From positions 310,001 to 374,000 of the forward strand of contig NZ_CP134985.1 of NCBI RefSeq assembly GCF_039365365.1: a DNA stretch of 64,000 nucleotides, written 5' to 3'. Position numbers and translations under genes: made by a program. This DNA comes from Buchnera aphidicola (Astegopteryx bambusae). Its GTDB lineage: Bacteria > Pseudomonadota > Gammaproteobacteria > Enterobacterales > Enterobacteriaceae. How positions within the stretch are numbered: the first letter of the stretch is position 1; each line of letters begins with the position of its first letter. The notes below the pieces were generated by a model that saw nothing but the letters and a program-made list of their open reading frames with translations, made no database searches and had not been told where the DNA came from. Positions 19,275 through 28,874 of this stretch are shown here, in pieces.

Positions 19275-20135
19275 TTAATTAGAATTTTTACAGTTAAATT
19301 CTTCTATAACATTATAAAATAATTTAGGATAAACATTAGAAAAATATTCTACTTGTCTATTTTTTTTCGGAATTTTTAAATAACTAAATTTTCTATAATT
19401 ATTTAAAAAATTTTTAGATTGTTTCAATTTTTTTATCCAATTTAAAAAATTATTTCTATTTTTAAAAATCAACACAGAAAATTTCATATTAGAAAACCCT
19501 TCTCCACTATAATTTGCAGAAAATCCCTTATATACTCCAGAATATTTAGAAATTAAGTACAAATTTGTTTTTGCTCCTGGCATAGTATATATTTGACTAC
19601 CTAAATTAGGAATAAAAAAAGAATTCATTACAGAACCGGAAGTTAAATTAAATTTAATTAAAGTATTAGCAGGAAACACAACTTCATTTATAGAAGCAAC
19701 ATGATAATTAGGATAAATAAACAACCAACACCAATCTAAAGAAATAACATCAATTTCTAAAGTTTTATGAAAATTATTTATATTTCTTCTAGGATCTAAT
19801 TTTTTTGTAGAATGTATAGAAAGAAAAGAAAAAAATAAAATTATTATCATAGGTACAATCCATATTGTAGATTCTATAAAATAGGAATTATCCCAATTTG
19901 GTGTATAACGTTTCTCTTTATTATTTTCATTATATTTAATAGAAAAAAATATTGTCATTATAATAACTGGTATTATTACCAATAACATTGTTAAAAATAA
20001 TATAATAATTAAATGATTTTCTTGTTCTCTAATATAACCGTAAGAATTAAAAAACATTTTTGTTTTTATTTCTGACAATACAAACATAAAAAATACAATG
20101 AATATAAATATTAGCAAATTAAAATTTTTAATCAT
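19275..20135 (-). CDS. cyoA: Cytochrome bo oxidase subunit II
   Basis: A 286-residue protein (E. coli CyoA 315), first gene of the cyo operon. It has an N-terminal hydrophobic segment, two further spans, and a periplasmic cupredoxin-like domain with SVMNSFFIPNLGSQIYTMPG and YSGEGFSNMKF. As in other quinol oxidases the CuA ligands are missing. Unlike E. coli CyoA, the N-terminal segment has no cysteine: the lipobox position reads FVLSEIK, so the protein cannot be lipidated in the usual way. The C-terminal histidine- and methionine-rich tail is also gone. The operon diverges from clpP across a 274-base gap. Confidence 0.96.
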   Translation of the reverse strand: MIKNFNLLIFIFIVFFMFVLSEIKTKMFFNSYGYIREQENHLIIILFLTMLLVIIPVIIMTIFFSIKYNENNKEKRYTPNWDNSYFIESTIWIVPMIIILFFSFLSIHSTKKLDPRRNINNFHKTLEIDVISLDWCWLFIYPNYHVASINEVVFPANTLIKFNLTSGSVMNSFFIPNLGSQIYTMPGAKTNLYLISKYSGVYKGFSANYSGEGFSNMKFSVLIFKNRNNFLNWIKKLKQSKNFLNNYRKFSYLKIPKKNRQVEYFSNVYPKLFYNVIEEFNCKNSN

Positions 20136-20409
20136 AAAATATCTCCAAAAATATAAAAAATAAATTAAATATAAAAATATAAATTATATTTAAAATCTAA
20201 ATAATATAATATTATTAATAAAAACATTCTATAATAAAAATAAAATATATATAAAAAAATAATATATTTATAAAACATTATAAAATATTATTTTGAATTT
20301 AGATATTAAAAAAAATGCAAACAACTATATAATTACTTATTATTTTGCTCTAAATGAAAAATAATTGTATATTAAAAATTAATGAAATTTTATATTTTAA
20401 TAAAAAAAC

Positions 20410-21021
20410 ATGCTTAATAAACAAAATAAAAACTATGCAACAATAATACCTACAGTAATTGAAAAAACTAATAATGGAGATATAGTATATGATATTTATT
20501 CAAGATTACTACAAGAAAGAATTATTTTTTTAACAGGAGTAATAGATGACAATTTATCAAACAATATAATATCTCAACTACTTTTTTTAGAATCTAAAAA
20601 TTCTAAAAAAGATATTTATATATACATAAATTCACCTGGAGGTTTAATAACTTCTGGAATGTCTATATATGACACAATACAATTTGTAAAACCAAATATA
20701 AATACAGTATGTATAGGACAAGCATGTTCTATGGGAGCATTTATATTAGCAACAGGTACTAAAGGAAAAAGATTTTCATTACCAAATTCTAGGATTATGA
20801 TACATCAACCTATTGGTCAATATAAAGGCCAAGCGACAGATATAGAAATACATGCTAAAGAAATAATATTAATAAAAAAAAAAATAAACAAAATATTATC
20901 ACAACACACAGGAAAAAAAATTGAAGAAATAGAAACAGATACAGAAAGAGACTATTTTCTATCTTCTAAAGAAGCCTTAAAATACGGAATAATAGATTCT
21001 ATACTAAAAAAAAGAAAATAA
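20410..21021 (+). CDS. clpP: ATP-dependent Clp protease proteolytic subunit
   Basis: A 203-residue serine protease (E. coli 207). The catalytic triad is intact: serine in GQACSMGAF, histidine in RIMIHQP, and aspartate in ETDTERDYF. It assembles as a double heptameric ring that degrades proteins unfolded by ClpX, encoded 71 bases downstream. In E. coli tig lies just before clpP; here the upstream neighbour is the divergent cyoA and no trigger factor gene is present. Confidence 0.98.
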   Translation: MLNKQNKNYATIIPTVIEKTNNGDIVYDIYSRLLQERIIFLTGVIDDNLSNNIISQLLFLESKNSKKDIYIYINSPGGLITSGMSIYDTIQFVKPNINTVCIGQACSMGAFILATGTKGKRFSLPNSRIMIHQPIGQYKGQATDIEIHAKEIILIKKKINKILSQHTGKKIEEIETDTERDYFLSSKEALKYGIIDSILKKRK

Positions 21022-21092
21022 TTAAAATATTAAAAAAATGTGTTTTAAAATTTTTAACATAATAAAAATATTTTAAAATATGGAATAAAAAT

Positions 21093-22340
21093 ATGACAAA
21101 CAAAAAAAAAAAAAATGTAGAAAAAATTTTATATTGTTCATTTTGTAATAAAGATCAAAAAGAAACAAAAAAATTAATTATTGGAATAAATTCTTGTATT
21201 TGCAATGAATGTATAAAAATATTTATAAAAATAATAAAAAAAGACAAAAAAAAAATAAAAAAAAAAAAGAATTTCTTTAACGAATATACTCCAATAAAAA
21301 TAAAAAAAACATTAGATAAATATATAATAGGTCAAGATGAAACAAAAAAAATATTATCTGTAGCAGTATATAATCATTATAAAAAAAATGAATACATAAA
21401 AAACAATAAAAAAAAGAAAATAAAAATAGACAAAAGTAATATATTGTTAATCGGTCCTACTGGAAGTGGGAAAACTCTATTAGCAAAAACATTATCTAAA
21501 ATAATAAAAGTTCCGTTTATAATAGCAGATGCAACTACTTTAACTGAAGCAGGATATGTAGGAGAAGACGTAGAAAATATAATATATAGACTATTAGAAA
21601 GTTGTAATTTTAATATAAAAAAAGCAGAGTCAGGAATAATATATATTGATGAAATAGATAAAATATCAAAAAAATCAGAAAATGTTTCAATTACAAGAGA
21701 TGTATCAGGAGAAGGCGTGCAACAATCTTTGTTAAAAATAATAGAAGGAACAGATGCCTTAGTATCACCACATGGAGGTAGAAAACATCCAGATCAAGAG
21801 TTAATAAAAATAAATACATCAAAAATATTATTTATTCTAGGAGGAACATTTTCTGGAATCAAAAAAATTATTTTAAATAGAATAAAAAAAAAAAATAACT
21901 TTGGTTTTAATAAATCTTTAAAAATAGAAAAAAAAATATATAAAAAAAATATATTAAAAAAGATAAATACAAAAGATCTAATAAAATTTGGACTTATACC
22001 AGAATTTATAGGAAGAATTGCAATAATATCTATACTAAAAAAACTTAATAAAGAAGATCTAATAAATGTATTGTGTAAACCAAAAAATTCTTTAATAAAA
22101 CAATATAAAACATTATTTAAAATAGAAAATGTGAAATTAAAATTTTCAAAAAAAGCAATTGAAGAAATAGCTAATAAATGTATTTATATAAAGACTGGTT
22201 CAAGAGGTTTAAGATTGATATTAGAAAAAATATTATTAAATATAATGTACACAATTCCATCAAAAAAAAATATAAAAGAAATAATTATTAACAAATCAGT
22301 AGTACAAAATAAGTCCTTACCAATAATAATAAAAAAATAA
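21093..22340 (+). CDS. clpX: ATP-dependent Clp protease ATPase subunit ClpX
   Basis: A 415-residue AAA+ unfoldase (E. coli 424). The N-terminal zinc domain keeps four cysteines (YCSFC and CICNEC). Walker A is GPTGSGKT, the pore loop is GYVGEDVEN, and Walker B is IYIDEIDK. The tripeptide loop that docks on ClpP, IGF in E. coli, appears here as FGF (in NNFGFNKS). The sensor 2 region TGSRGLR is present. A very lysine-rich linker follows the zinc domain. It shares the clpP-clpX-lon order with E. coli. Confidence 0.97.
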   Translation: MTNKKKKNVEKILYCSFCNKDQKETKKLIIGINSCICNECIKIFIKIIKKDKKKIKKKKNFFNEYTPIKIKKTLDKYIIGQDETKKILSVAVYNHYKKNEYIKNNKKKKIKIDKSNILLIGPTGSGKTLLAKTLSKIIKVPFIIADATTLTEAGYVGEDVENIIYRLLESCNFNIKKAESGIIYIDEIDKISKKSENVSITRDVSGEGVQQSLLKIIEGTDALVSPHGGRKHPDQELIKINTSKILFILGGTFSGIKKIILNRIKKKNNFGFNKSLKIEKKIYKKNILKKINTKDLIKFGLIPEFIGRIAIISILKKLNKEDLINVLCKPKNSLIKQYKTLFKIENVKLKFSKKAIEEIANKCIYIKTGSRGLRLILEKILLNIMYTIPSKKNIKEIIINKSVVQNKSLPIIIKK

Positions 22341-22519
22341 TATAAAATTTTTATTAAAATACCAAAAATGTTAAATTATCTATATTAATATTATAATATT
22401 AATACAAAATAAAATTCATATCAAGAATTCTCAGACTATTATATTAAAAACTATTTTTTTTAAATATAGTATATATCATTAATACTATGAATTAAAAACA
22501 AAAACTAAGAGAGAAATGT

Positions 22520-24877
22520 ATGCATTCTGAGTATAATAAATCTGTTAATATGTCTTTGTTGCCGCTTCGTGACATAGTAGTATATCCAAATATGATAATT
22601 TCATTATTTATAGGAAGAAAAAAATCTATAAAATGTATAAAAAAAATTATTAAAAACAAAGAAAAAATATTTTTAATAGCACAAAAAAAACCAAATGTAG
22701 AAGATCCTAAAGAAAATGACTTGTTTAAAGTAGGCACGGTAGCAAAAATACTTCAAATATTAAAATTATCTAATGGAACAATAAAAATTTTAGTAGAAGG
22801 ATTAGAAAGAGCAAAAATAATTAAATTAGAAAAAAATAAAGAATATTTTTTATCTAAAATAAAATATATTAAAACAAAAATTATACCAAACAAAGAAAAT
22901 AATATTCTAATAAAAATCGCTATAAAAAAATTTAAAAAATATATACAACTAAGTAAAATAATACAATTAGAAATTGTAAACAATATAAAAAAAATAAAAA
23001 ATATAGAAAAATTATCAGACACTCTTGCATCTTATATAAATTTAAAAGTTAAAGACAAACAAAATATACTAGAAATGTATGATTCTAAAAAAAGATTAGA
23101 GCATATAATTGCAATAATTGAATCAGAAATTAACATTCTAAAAATAGAGAAAAAAATAAGAAATAGAGTAAAGCGACAAATGGAAAAAAGTCAAAAGGAA
23201 TATTATTTAAATGAACAAATGAAAGCTATTCAAAAAGAATTAAATAAAATAGAAAATATAGAAGATGAAAATAAAATATTACTAAAAAAAATAGTATTAA
23301 TGAAAGCACCAAAAAAAATAAAAAATAAAATAAAAATAGAATTAAAAAAATTGAAAACTATGCCATACATGTCTTCTGAATCTACTGTAATAAAAAGCTA
23401 TATAGACTGGATAATACAAGTACCATGGAGTAAAAGAGGAAAAATTAAAAAAAATTTATTAATAGCAAAAAAGATATTAGATACTGATCATTATGGACTA
23501 AAAAAAGTAAAAGAAAGAATAATAGAATATTTAGCCGTACAATCTAGATCTAGAAAAATAAATGGACCCATTTTATGTTTAATAGGACCTCCTGGAGTAG
23601 GAAAAACTTCTTTAGGAAAATCTATAGCCAGAGCTACTGGAAGAAAATATATAAAAATGTCATTAGGAGGAATACGAGATGAAGCAGAAATCAGGGGTCA
23701 TAGAAAAACATATGTTGGATCTATGCCAGGAAAAATAATTCAAAAAATGTCACAAGTAGGAGTAAAAAATCCATTATTTTTATTAGATGAAATAGATAAA
23801 ATTTCATATGATAATAGAACAGATCCATATTCTGCATTATTAGAAGTATTAGATCCAGAACAAAATTTTGCATTTAATGATCATTATTTGGAAATAGACT
23901 ATGACTTATCAGAAGTAATGTTTATAGCTACTTCAAATACTTTAGATATACCATATGCATTGTTAGATAGAATGGAAATTATAAGATTATCAGGATATAC
24001 AGAAGAAGAAAAATTATATATAGCAAGTAAACATTTAATTCCAAAACAAATAAAAAAAAATATTTTAAAAGAAAATGAAATAGAAATAGACAAAAATATT
24101 TTACCAAAAATAATAAGACATTACACAAAAGAAGCAGGTATACGAAATTTAGAAAGAGAAATATCTAAAATATGTAGAAAAGTAGTAAAAAATTTATTAT
24201 TAAACAAAAAAATACAAAAAATTATAATAAATAAAAATAATATAACAAAATATTTAGGAATAAAAAAATTTAATTATAGCAAAATATCTTCAAAAGATAA
24301 AATAGGACAAGTATCAGGATTAGCTTGGACAGAAGTAGGTGGCGAATTATTGAATATAGAAGCAGCATGTGTTCCAGGAAAAGGAAAATTAACTTATACT
24401 GGATCTTTAGGTAATGTTATGAAAGAATCTATACAGGCAGCATTAATAATAATTAGATCACAATCAAAAAAATTAGGAATAAAAACTAGTTTTTATGAAG
24501 ATCATGATATACACGTGCATGTTCCAGATGGAGCAACCCCAAAAGATGGCCCTAGCGCAGGCGTATCAATGTGTACAGCAATAACATCATGTTTAACAAA
24601 AAATCCAGTTAAGTCCAACATAGCAATGACTGGAGAAATTACATTGCAGGGAAAAATATTAAATATTGGCGGTCTAAAAGAAAAATTGCTAGCAGCTCAT
24701 CGAGAGGGAATAAAAAATGTTCTCATACCTTATGAAAATAAAAGAGATTTAAAAAAAATACCAAAAAAAATTTTATTTGGATTAAAAATACATAAATTAA
24801 AAAAAGTTGAAGAAGTACTGATTTTATCATTAAAAAATTTTCCATATAAAAATTTTAAACATATTAAAAGAAGATAA
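22520..24877 (+). CDS. lon: ATP-dependent protease La (Lon)
   Basis: A 785-residue protein, one residue longer than E. coli Lon. The N-terminal domain starts with LPLRDIVVYPNM. The AAA+ module has Walker A GPPGVGKTS and Walker B FLLDEIDK. The C-terminal protease domain keeps the serine of GPSAGVS and the lysine of GGLKEKLLAAHR, the catalytic dyad. It degrades misfolded and some regulatory proteins. The ATG at 22520 has the purine-rich AGAGAGAA just before it. Downstream, hupB and ppiD of the E. coli order are absent. Confidence 0.98.
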   Translation: MHSEYNKSVNMSLLPLRDIVVYPNMIISLFIGRKKSIKCIKKIIKNKEKIFLIAQKKPNVEDPKENDLFKVGTVAKILQILKLSNGTIKILVEGLERAKIIKLEKNKEYFLSKIKYIKTKIIPNKENNILIKIAIKKFKKYIQLSKIIQLEIVNNIKKIKNIEKLSDTLASYINLKVKDKQNILEMYDSKKRLEHIIAIIESEINILKIEKKIRNRVKRQMEKSQKEYYLNEQMKAIQKELNKIENIEDENKILLKKIVLMKAPKKIKNKIKIELKKLKTMPYMSSESTVIKSYIDWIIQVPWSKRGKIKKNLLIAKKILDTDHYGLKKVKERIIEYLAVQSRSRKINGPILCLIGPPGVGKTSLGKSIARATGRKYIKMSLGGIRDEAEIRGHRKTYVGSMPGKIIQKMSQVGVKNPLFLLDEIDKISYDNRTDPYSALLEVLDPEQNFAFNDHYLEIDYDLSEVMFIATSNTLDIPYALLDRMEIIRLSGYTEEEKLYIASKHLIPKQIKKNILKENEIEIDKNILPKIIRHYTKEAGIRNLEREISKICRKVVKNLLLNKKIQKIIINKNNITKYLGIKKFNYSKISSKDKIGQVSGLAWTEVGGELLNIEAACVPGKGKLTYTGSLGNVMKESIQAALIIIRSQSKKLGIKTSFYEDHDIHVHVPDGATPKDGPSAGVSMCTAITSCLTKNPVKSNIAMTGEITLQGKILNIGGLKEKLLAAHREGIKNVLIPYENKRDLKKIPKKILFGLKIHKLKKVEEVLILSLKNFPYKNFKHIKRR

Positions 24878-24889
24878 CAAAAAAAAACA

Positions 24890-24908
24890 AGCTGGCAAAA
24901 TGCCAGCT
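24890..24908 (-). terminator. Perfect hairpin downstream of lon with a T run on the minus strand
   Basis: AGCTGGCA and TGCCAGCT flank a three-base loop, a GC-rich 8-bp stem that stands out in this DNA. It lies 12 bases after the lon stop. The T-rich tail expected of an intrinsic terminator is on the minus strand; on the lon strand an A run precedes the stem and only AAAATAAAA follows. It may be a remnant terminator or a 3' end-protecting structure for lon mRNA. Confidence 0.55.
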
Positions 24909-24976
24909 AAAATAAAATAACAACAATTTTATTAAATTAAAAAATTCAAAAAATGATAAAAAATATTTTTATAAAA

Positions 24977-24999
24977 ATAATAATAATGATTATTATTAT
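24977..24999. repeat. A/T-only inverted repeat in the lon-mdlA gap
   Basis: Eleven bases (ATAATAATAAT) and their exact complement flank a single G. It is a second dyad in the 239-base gap between lon and mdlA, after the GC-rich hairpin. The function is unknown; chance is possible because it consists of simple triplet repeats. Confidence 0.4.
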
Positions 25000-25116
25000 A
25001 TCTTTTATGTCTAATATTTTTAATAATTATTAAATTTATATACAGCATAAAAAATTTATAAAAAGATATAATATGATTATGTAAATTCAAACATATATAA
25101 AAAAATAGGAAATTTT

Positions 25117-26859
25117 GTGCAATTATTTTACAAATTAAAATGGTATTTTTTAAAAGAATGGAAAAAATATACAAGCGCTATAATCTTGTTAATAACAATA
25201 TCATTGTTACAATTAGTCCCGCCAAAATTAATAGGAATATTAATAGACACTATTATTAAAAAAAATCATTCTAATAACAAAATATTTATTATAGTAGTAT
25301 TTATATTTTCAATATCAATAATAGTTTATTTACTAAGGTATATGTGGAGAGTATTATTATTCGGAGCTTCTTATAAACTTGCTATACATCTAAGAAGTAA
25401 AATATACAAATTTTTAAGTAAACAAAATTCTACATTTTTTCTAAAAAATAAAACTGGTGATTTAATATCAAAATCTACTAATGATGTAGATAGAGTAGTT
25501 TCAGCGGCAGGAGAAGGAGTATTAACATTAGTAGATTCTATAGTAATAGGCTCATTGGTATTCATAGTAATGATATTCCAGATAAATTTTTACTTGACAA
25601 TAATATCATTATTACCTATGCCAATAATGGCTTATATAGTTAAAAAATATGGAGAAAAATTACATAAAAAATTTAAAAAATCACAACATGCATTTTCTAT
25701 ATTAAGTAGCAATACACAAGAAAGCTTAACAAGCATAAGAATGATAAAATCATATGGATTAGAAAAAACTAAATTAAAAAAATTTAAAAAAGTAATAAAA
25801 AATGTAGGAGAAAAAAATATAGAAGTATCAAAAGTAGATGCACTATTCGACCCAATAATACATATATCAATTTCTTTCTCTAATTTATTAGCTATTATAT
25901 TGGGAGGTTTTCTAGTAATAAATAATAAAATTACTTTAGGAGAATTAACTAGTTTTGTAATGTACTTAGGTTTAATGATGTGGCCAATGCTAGCATTAGC
26001 ATGGATGTTTAATATAGCAGAAAGAGGAAAAGTTTCATTATTAAGAATACAAAAAATTATGGAAATAAAAAAAACAAAAAAAAAATTTTTTACAAAATTA
26101 CCAATACATCCAAAAACTCTACAAATAAAAATATATAATTTTTGTTATATAAATACTAATGACATAATATTAAAAAATATTTATTTTAAAATAAAATTAG
26201 GTGAAACAATAGGAATATGCGGCCCGACTGGATCAGGAAAAACTACTTTAATAAATATTATACAAAATAATTTGGAGCTAATAAGAGGTAAAATTCTTTA
26301 TAATAATGTGTGTATAAAAAACATCAAAAAAAAAGATTGGAATTCTAATTTATCAGTAGTTAATCAAAATAATTTTTTATTTTCTGATACTATTGAGAAC
26401 AATATTTTAATAGGTAAAACAAATTCTTCTAAAGAAGAAATAATAAAATCAGCAAAATTAGCAAATATACATAATGATATACTATCTTTTCCTAATAAAT
26501 ATAAAACAAAAATAGGAGAAAAAGGAATTATGTTATCAGGAGGTCAAAAACAAAGACTTTCCATAGCGAGAACGTTATTAACTAATGCTAATATAATTAT
26601 ATTAGACGATTCATTATCTGCTGTAGATGGAAAAACGGAACAAAAAATATTAAAAAATCTAAAAAAATATAAAAAAAAAAATAAAACTATAATAATAGTA
26701 TCACATAAATTATCTACTTTAATACATTCAGATAAAATAATAGTTTTAAAAAAGGGAAAAATAGATCAAATAGGACATCATAATGAATTAATGAAAAAAA
26801 AAAAATGGTATTATAAAATGTTTAAATATCAACAATTAAAAAAAGGTTTAAAAAAATAA
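25117..26859 (+). CDS. mdlA: ABC transporter MdlA (half-transporter)
   Basis: A 580-residue ABC exporter half-molecule (E. coli MdlA 590): six N-terminal membrane spans, then a nucleotide-binding domain with Walker [10 protein letters not shown], signature LSGGQKQRLS, Walker B IIILDDSLSAVD and the H-loop VSHKLST. The start is a GTG at 25117 with AGGAA before it. It aligns with the E. coli N-terminus (QLFYKLKWYFLKEWKKY), and no ATG lies close by. It is expected to pair with MdlB, encoded 18 bases downstream. The substrate is not known. Confidence 0.95.
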   Translation: MQLFYKLKWYFLKEWKKYTSAIILLITISLLQLVPPKLIGILIDTIIKKNHSNNKIFIIVVFIFSISIIVYLLRYMWRVLLFGASYKLAIHLRSKIYKFLSKQNSTFFLKNKTGDLISKSTNDVDRVVSAAGEGVLTLVDSIVIGSLVFIVMIFQINFYLTIISLLPMPIMAYIVKKYGEKLHKKFKKSQHAFSILSSNTQESLTSIRMIKSYGLEKTKLKKFKKVIKNVGEKNIEVSKVDALFDPIIHISISFSNLLAIILGGFLVINNKITLGELTSFVMYLGLMMWPMLALAWMFNIAERGKVSLLRIQKIMEIKKTKKKFFTKLPIHPKTLQIKIYNFCYINTNDIILKNIYFKIKLGETIGICGPTGSGKTTLINIIQNNLELIRGKILYNNVCIKNIKKKDWNSNLSVVNQNNFLFSDTIENNILIGKTNSSKEEIIKSAKLANIHNDILSFPNKYKTKIGEKGIMLSGGQKQRLSIARTLLTNANIIILDDSLSAVDGKTEQKILKNLKKYKKKNKTIIIVSHKLSTLIHSDKIIVLKKGKIDQIGHHNELMKKKKWYYKMFKYQQLKKGLKK

Positions 26860-26877
26860 CAGAGAAAAAAAATTTTT

Positions 26878-28638
26878 ATGTATAAAATTAAATTTAATTT
26901 TTCACCAATTTTAATAAGATTATTAAAATATGGCATTTTTTATAAAAAAAAAATATTATATGTTTTTATATTACTTATGTCATCATCAATTTGTGAAGTA
27001 TTGTGTCCCATATTAATCAGCTTTTTTATAAAAACTATTATAGACACAAATTCTATAAAAATTCATATTTTCTTATTAATAATTTCTAGTTTTATAATGT
27101 TACAAATTATATCTTCATTATGCAACTATTTTGAAATAATAATTTTTAGTAAAATTTCTACTAAAATAATAAAAAATATTAGATTTAATGTAATGAAATC
27201 TGCCTTAAATCAACCTATTAAAATATTTGATAAACAACCAATAGGTCAAATTGTTTCTAAAGTAACAAATGATACAGAAACCATAAAAGAATTATATGAA
27301 AGAGTCATTCCATCTACTATGAGAAATATAATATTAATTACAATAATATTAATAACTATGTTCTTATTAGAATGGAAAATGGCTTGTATATCTATTATCA
27401 TGTTTCCAGTTATAACCACTATAATGATAATATATCAAAAATATAGTACACCTATAATAAGAAAATTAAGATCTTACATAGCAAAAATAAACAATGTTTT
27501 TAATGAAACAATTAATGGAATACAAACTATACAACAATTTAATCAAGAAACAATTTTTTTAAAAAAAATAAAAAAAATAAGCAAATTACATTATTTTTAC
27601 AGAATGAAAATACTAAAACTTGATGGATTTTTATTAAGACCATTATTTAGTTTTTGCACAAATATAATATTATGTAGTTTGATATTATTATTTAATTACT
27701 TTCCTAATGAAGTATTTCAAGTTAGCACTTTATACGTATTCATAAATTATTTAAATAGATTAAATGAACCAATGTTATCTATAATAAATCAACAATCTAC
27801 ATTACAACAATCTATAGTATCAGGAGAAAGAATATTTAAGTTAATAGATTCAAAAAAACATATTTATGGATCAAATATAAGTCCAATTAAACACGGAAAA
27901 ATAAAAATAAAAAAATTAAATTTTTCTTATCATAAAACAAATAAAAAAATATTAAAAAATATAAATATAAAAATTAAAGAAAAACAATTTGTTGCATTTG
28001 TAGGTCATACTGGAAGTGGAAAAAGCACATTAGCAAATTTAATAATAGGTCATTATAAAATAAATAATGGAAAAATATATATAGATAATAAACAAATAAA
28101 AAATATTAGCAAAAAGATTATTACAAAAAATATTTCTATAGTACAACAAGAACCATTTATTTTCACGGATACATTGTTTAATAATATAACTTTAAAAAGA
28201 AATGCTTCTGAAAAAAAAATATTAAAAATAATAAAAAAAGTTGAATTATATGATCTTATAAAAAAAAATGAACATGGAATGCATATGAAAATAAATGAGA
28301 AAGGAAATAACATATCTCAAGGTCAAAAACAATTAATATCTATAGCAAGAATATTAGTAAAAAAACCAAAAATTTTAATATTAGATGAATCTACGTCAAA
28401 TATAGATTCAAATACTGAAAAAAAAATTCAAAAAATATTATTTGAAATAAAAAAAAACATGACACTAATAATAATAGCTCACAGACTTTCTACCATAATA
28501 AAAGCAGATAAAATATTTGTATTCAATAAAGGAAAAATAATAGAACAAGGAAATCATCAAGAATTAATGAGAAAAAAATCTCTATATTGGAAAATGTATA
28601 CTTTGCAGTCACATAGTAAAAAAATATTCAAAAATTAA
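26878..28638 (+). CDS. mdlB: ABC transporter MdlB (half-transporter)
   Basis: A 586-residue half-transporter (E. coli MdlB 593) with six spans and one nucleotide-binding domain: Walker A GHTGSGKST, signature region ISQGQKQLIS, Walker B ILILDESTSNID and H-loop IAHRLST. The non-canonical GQ in place of GG in the signature resembles E. coli MdlB, which also deviates there. It forms an operon with mdlA. In Buchnera these are among the few retained exporters. The gene ends 12 bases before the 3' end of ffs on the other strand. Confidence 0.95.
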   Translation: MYKIKFNFSPILIRLLKYGIFYKKKILYVFILLMSSSICEVLCPILISFFIKTIIDTNSIKIHIFLLIISSFIMLQIISSLCNYFEIIIFSKISTKIIKNIRFNVMKSALNQPIKIFDKQPIGQIVSKVTNDTETIKELYERVIPSTMRNIILITIILITMFLLEWKMACISIIMFPVITTIMIIYQKYSTPIIRKLRSYIAKINNVFNETINGIQTIQQFNQETIFLKKIKKISKLHYFYRMKILKLDGFLLRPLFSFCTNIILCSLILLFNYFPNEVFQVSTLYVFINYLNRLNEPMLSIINQQSTLQQSIVSGERIFKLIDSKKHIYGSNISPIKHGKIKIKKLNFSYHKTNKKILKNINIKIKEKQFVAFVGHTGSGKSTLANLIIGHYKINNGKIYIDNKQIKNISKKIITKNISIVQQEPFIFTDTLFNNITLKRNASEKKILKIIKKVELYDLIKKNEHGMHMKINEKGNNISQGQKQLISIARILVKKPKILILDESTSNIDSNTEKKIQKILFEIKKNMTLIIIAHRLSTIIKADKIFVFNKGKIIEQGNHQELMRKKSLYWKMYTLQSHSKKIFKN

Positions 28639-28649
28639 ATATAAAAATA

Positions 28650-28759
28650 TATCTTCTGTTAGCTTTAACTTAAGTACCTAATTTAATATAAACTGGCTGC
28701 TTTTTTCCAAATCTGACCAAATATTTATATTTTTAGAACATAAGGACTAACAGAAGATA
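28650..28759 (-). ncRNA. ffs: 4.5S RNA (signal recognition particle RNA)
   Basis: The minus strand of the mdlB-dnaX gap encodes a rod of about 110 nucleotides whose ends are exact complements over 13 bases (28650-28662 with 28747-28759). Near the middle it carries GGTCAGATTTGGAAAAAAGC, matching the universally conserved domain IV of bacterial SRP RNA (GGTCAG, GGAA tetraloop, AGCAGCC). The C-G pairs that close the tetraloop in E. coli are replaced by A-T pairs, but the GGAA and Ffh-binding internal loops are kept. It binds Ffh for co-translational membrane targeting. The location matches the mdlB-ffs-dnaX order in E. coli. The closing stem followed by T-rich sequence probably terminates transcription. 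Confidence 0.93.
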
Positions 28760-28765
28760 AAAATC

Positions 28766-28794
28766 ATTATATCTTAATAAAGATAAAATTTCAA
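28766..28794 (-). promoter_or_regulatory. Sigma-70 promoter of ffs
   Basis: On the minus strand TTGAAA (28789-28794) and a perfect TATAAT (28766-28771) are exactly 17 bases apart. The -10 box ends 6 bases before the predicted 5' end of the 4.5S RNA, so box order, spacing and start point all agree. It is the strongest promoter match I found in the window. Confidence 0.75.
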
Positions 28795-28874
28795 TAATAT
28801 ATTTTAACAAAAACATTATATAAAAAAATTTTAATATTACAATTTTTATAAAAATAATATATAATTATAAAATC

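Noticed and set aside
20293-20343. TTGAAT and TATAAT upstream of clpP as a promoter
   Set aside because: The boxes are 39 bases apart, far outside the working range, and no heat-shock -10 (CCCCAT type) is present.
22466-22488. ATAGTAT/ATACTAT dyad upstream of lon as an operator
   Set aside because: Only 7-base A/T-rich arms; such dyads occur often by chance in this composition.
24932-25174. An 80-codon minus-strand frame between lon and mdlA
   Set aside because: Phenylalanine/isoleucine-rich sequence typical of random A/T DNA, overlapping the mdlA start; no remnant of ppiD is visible.
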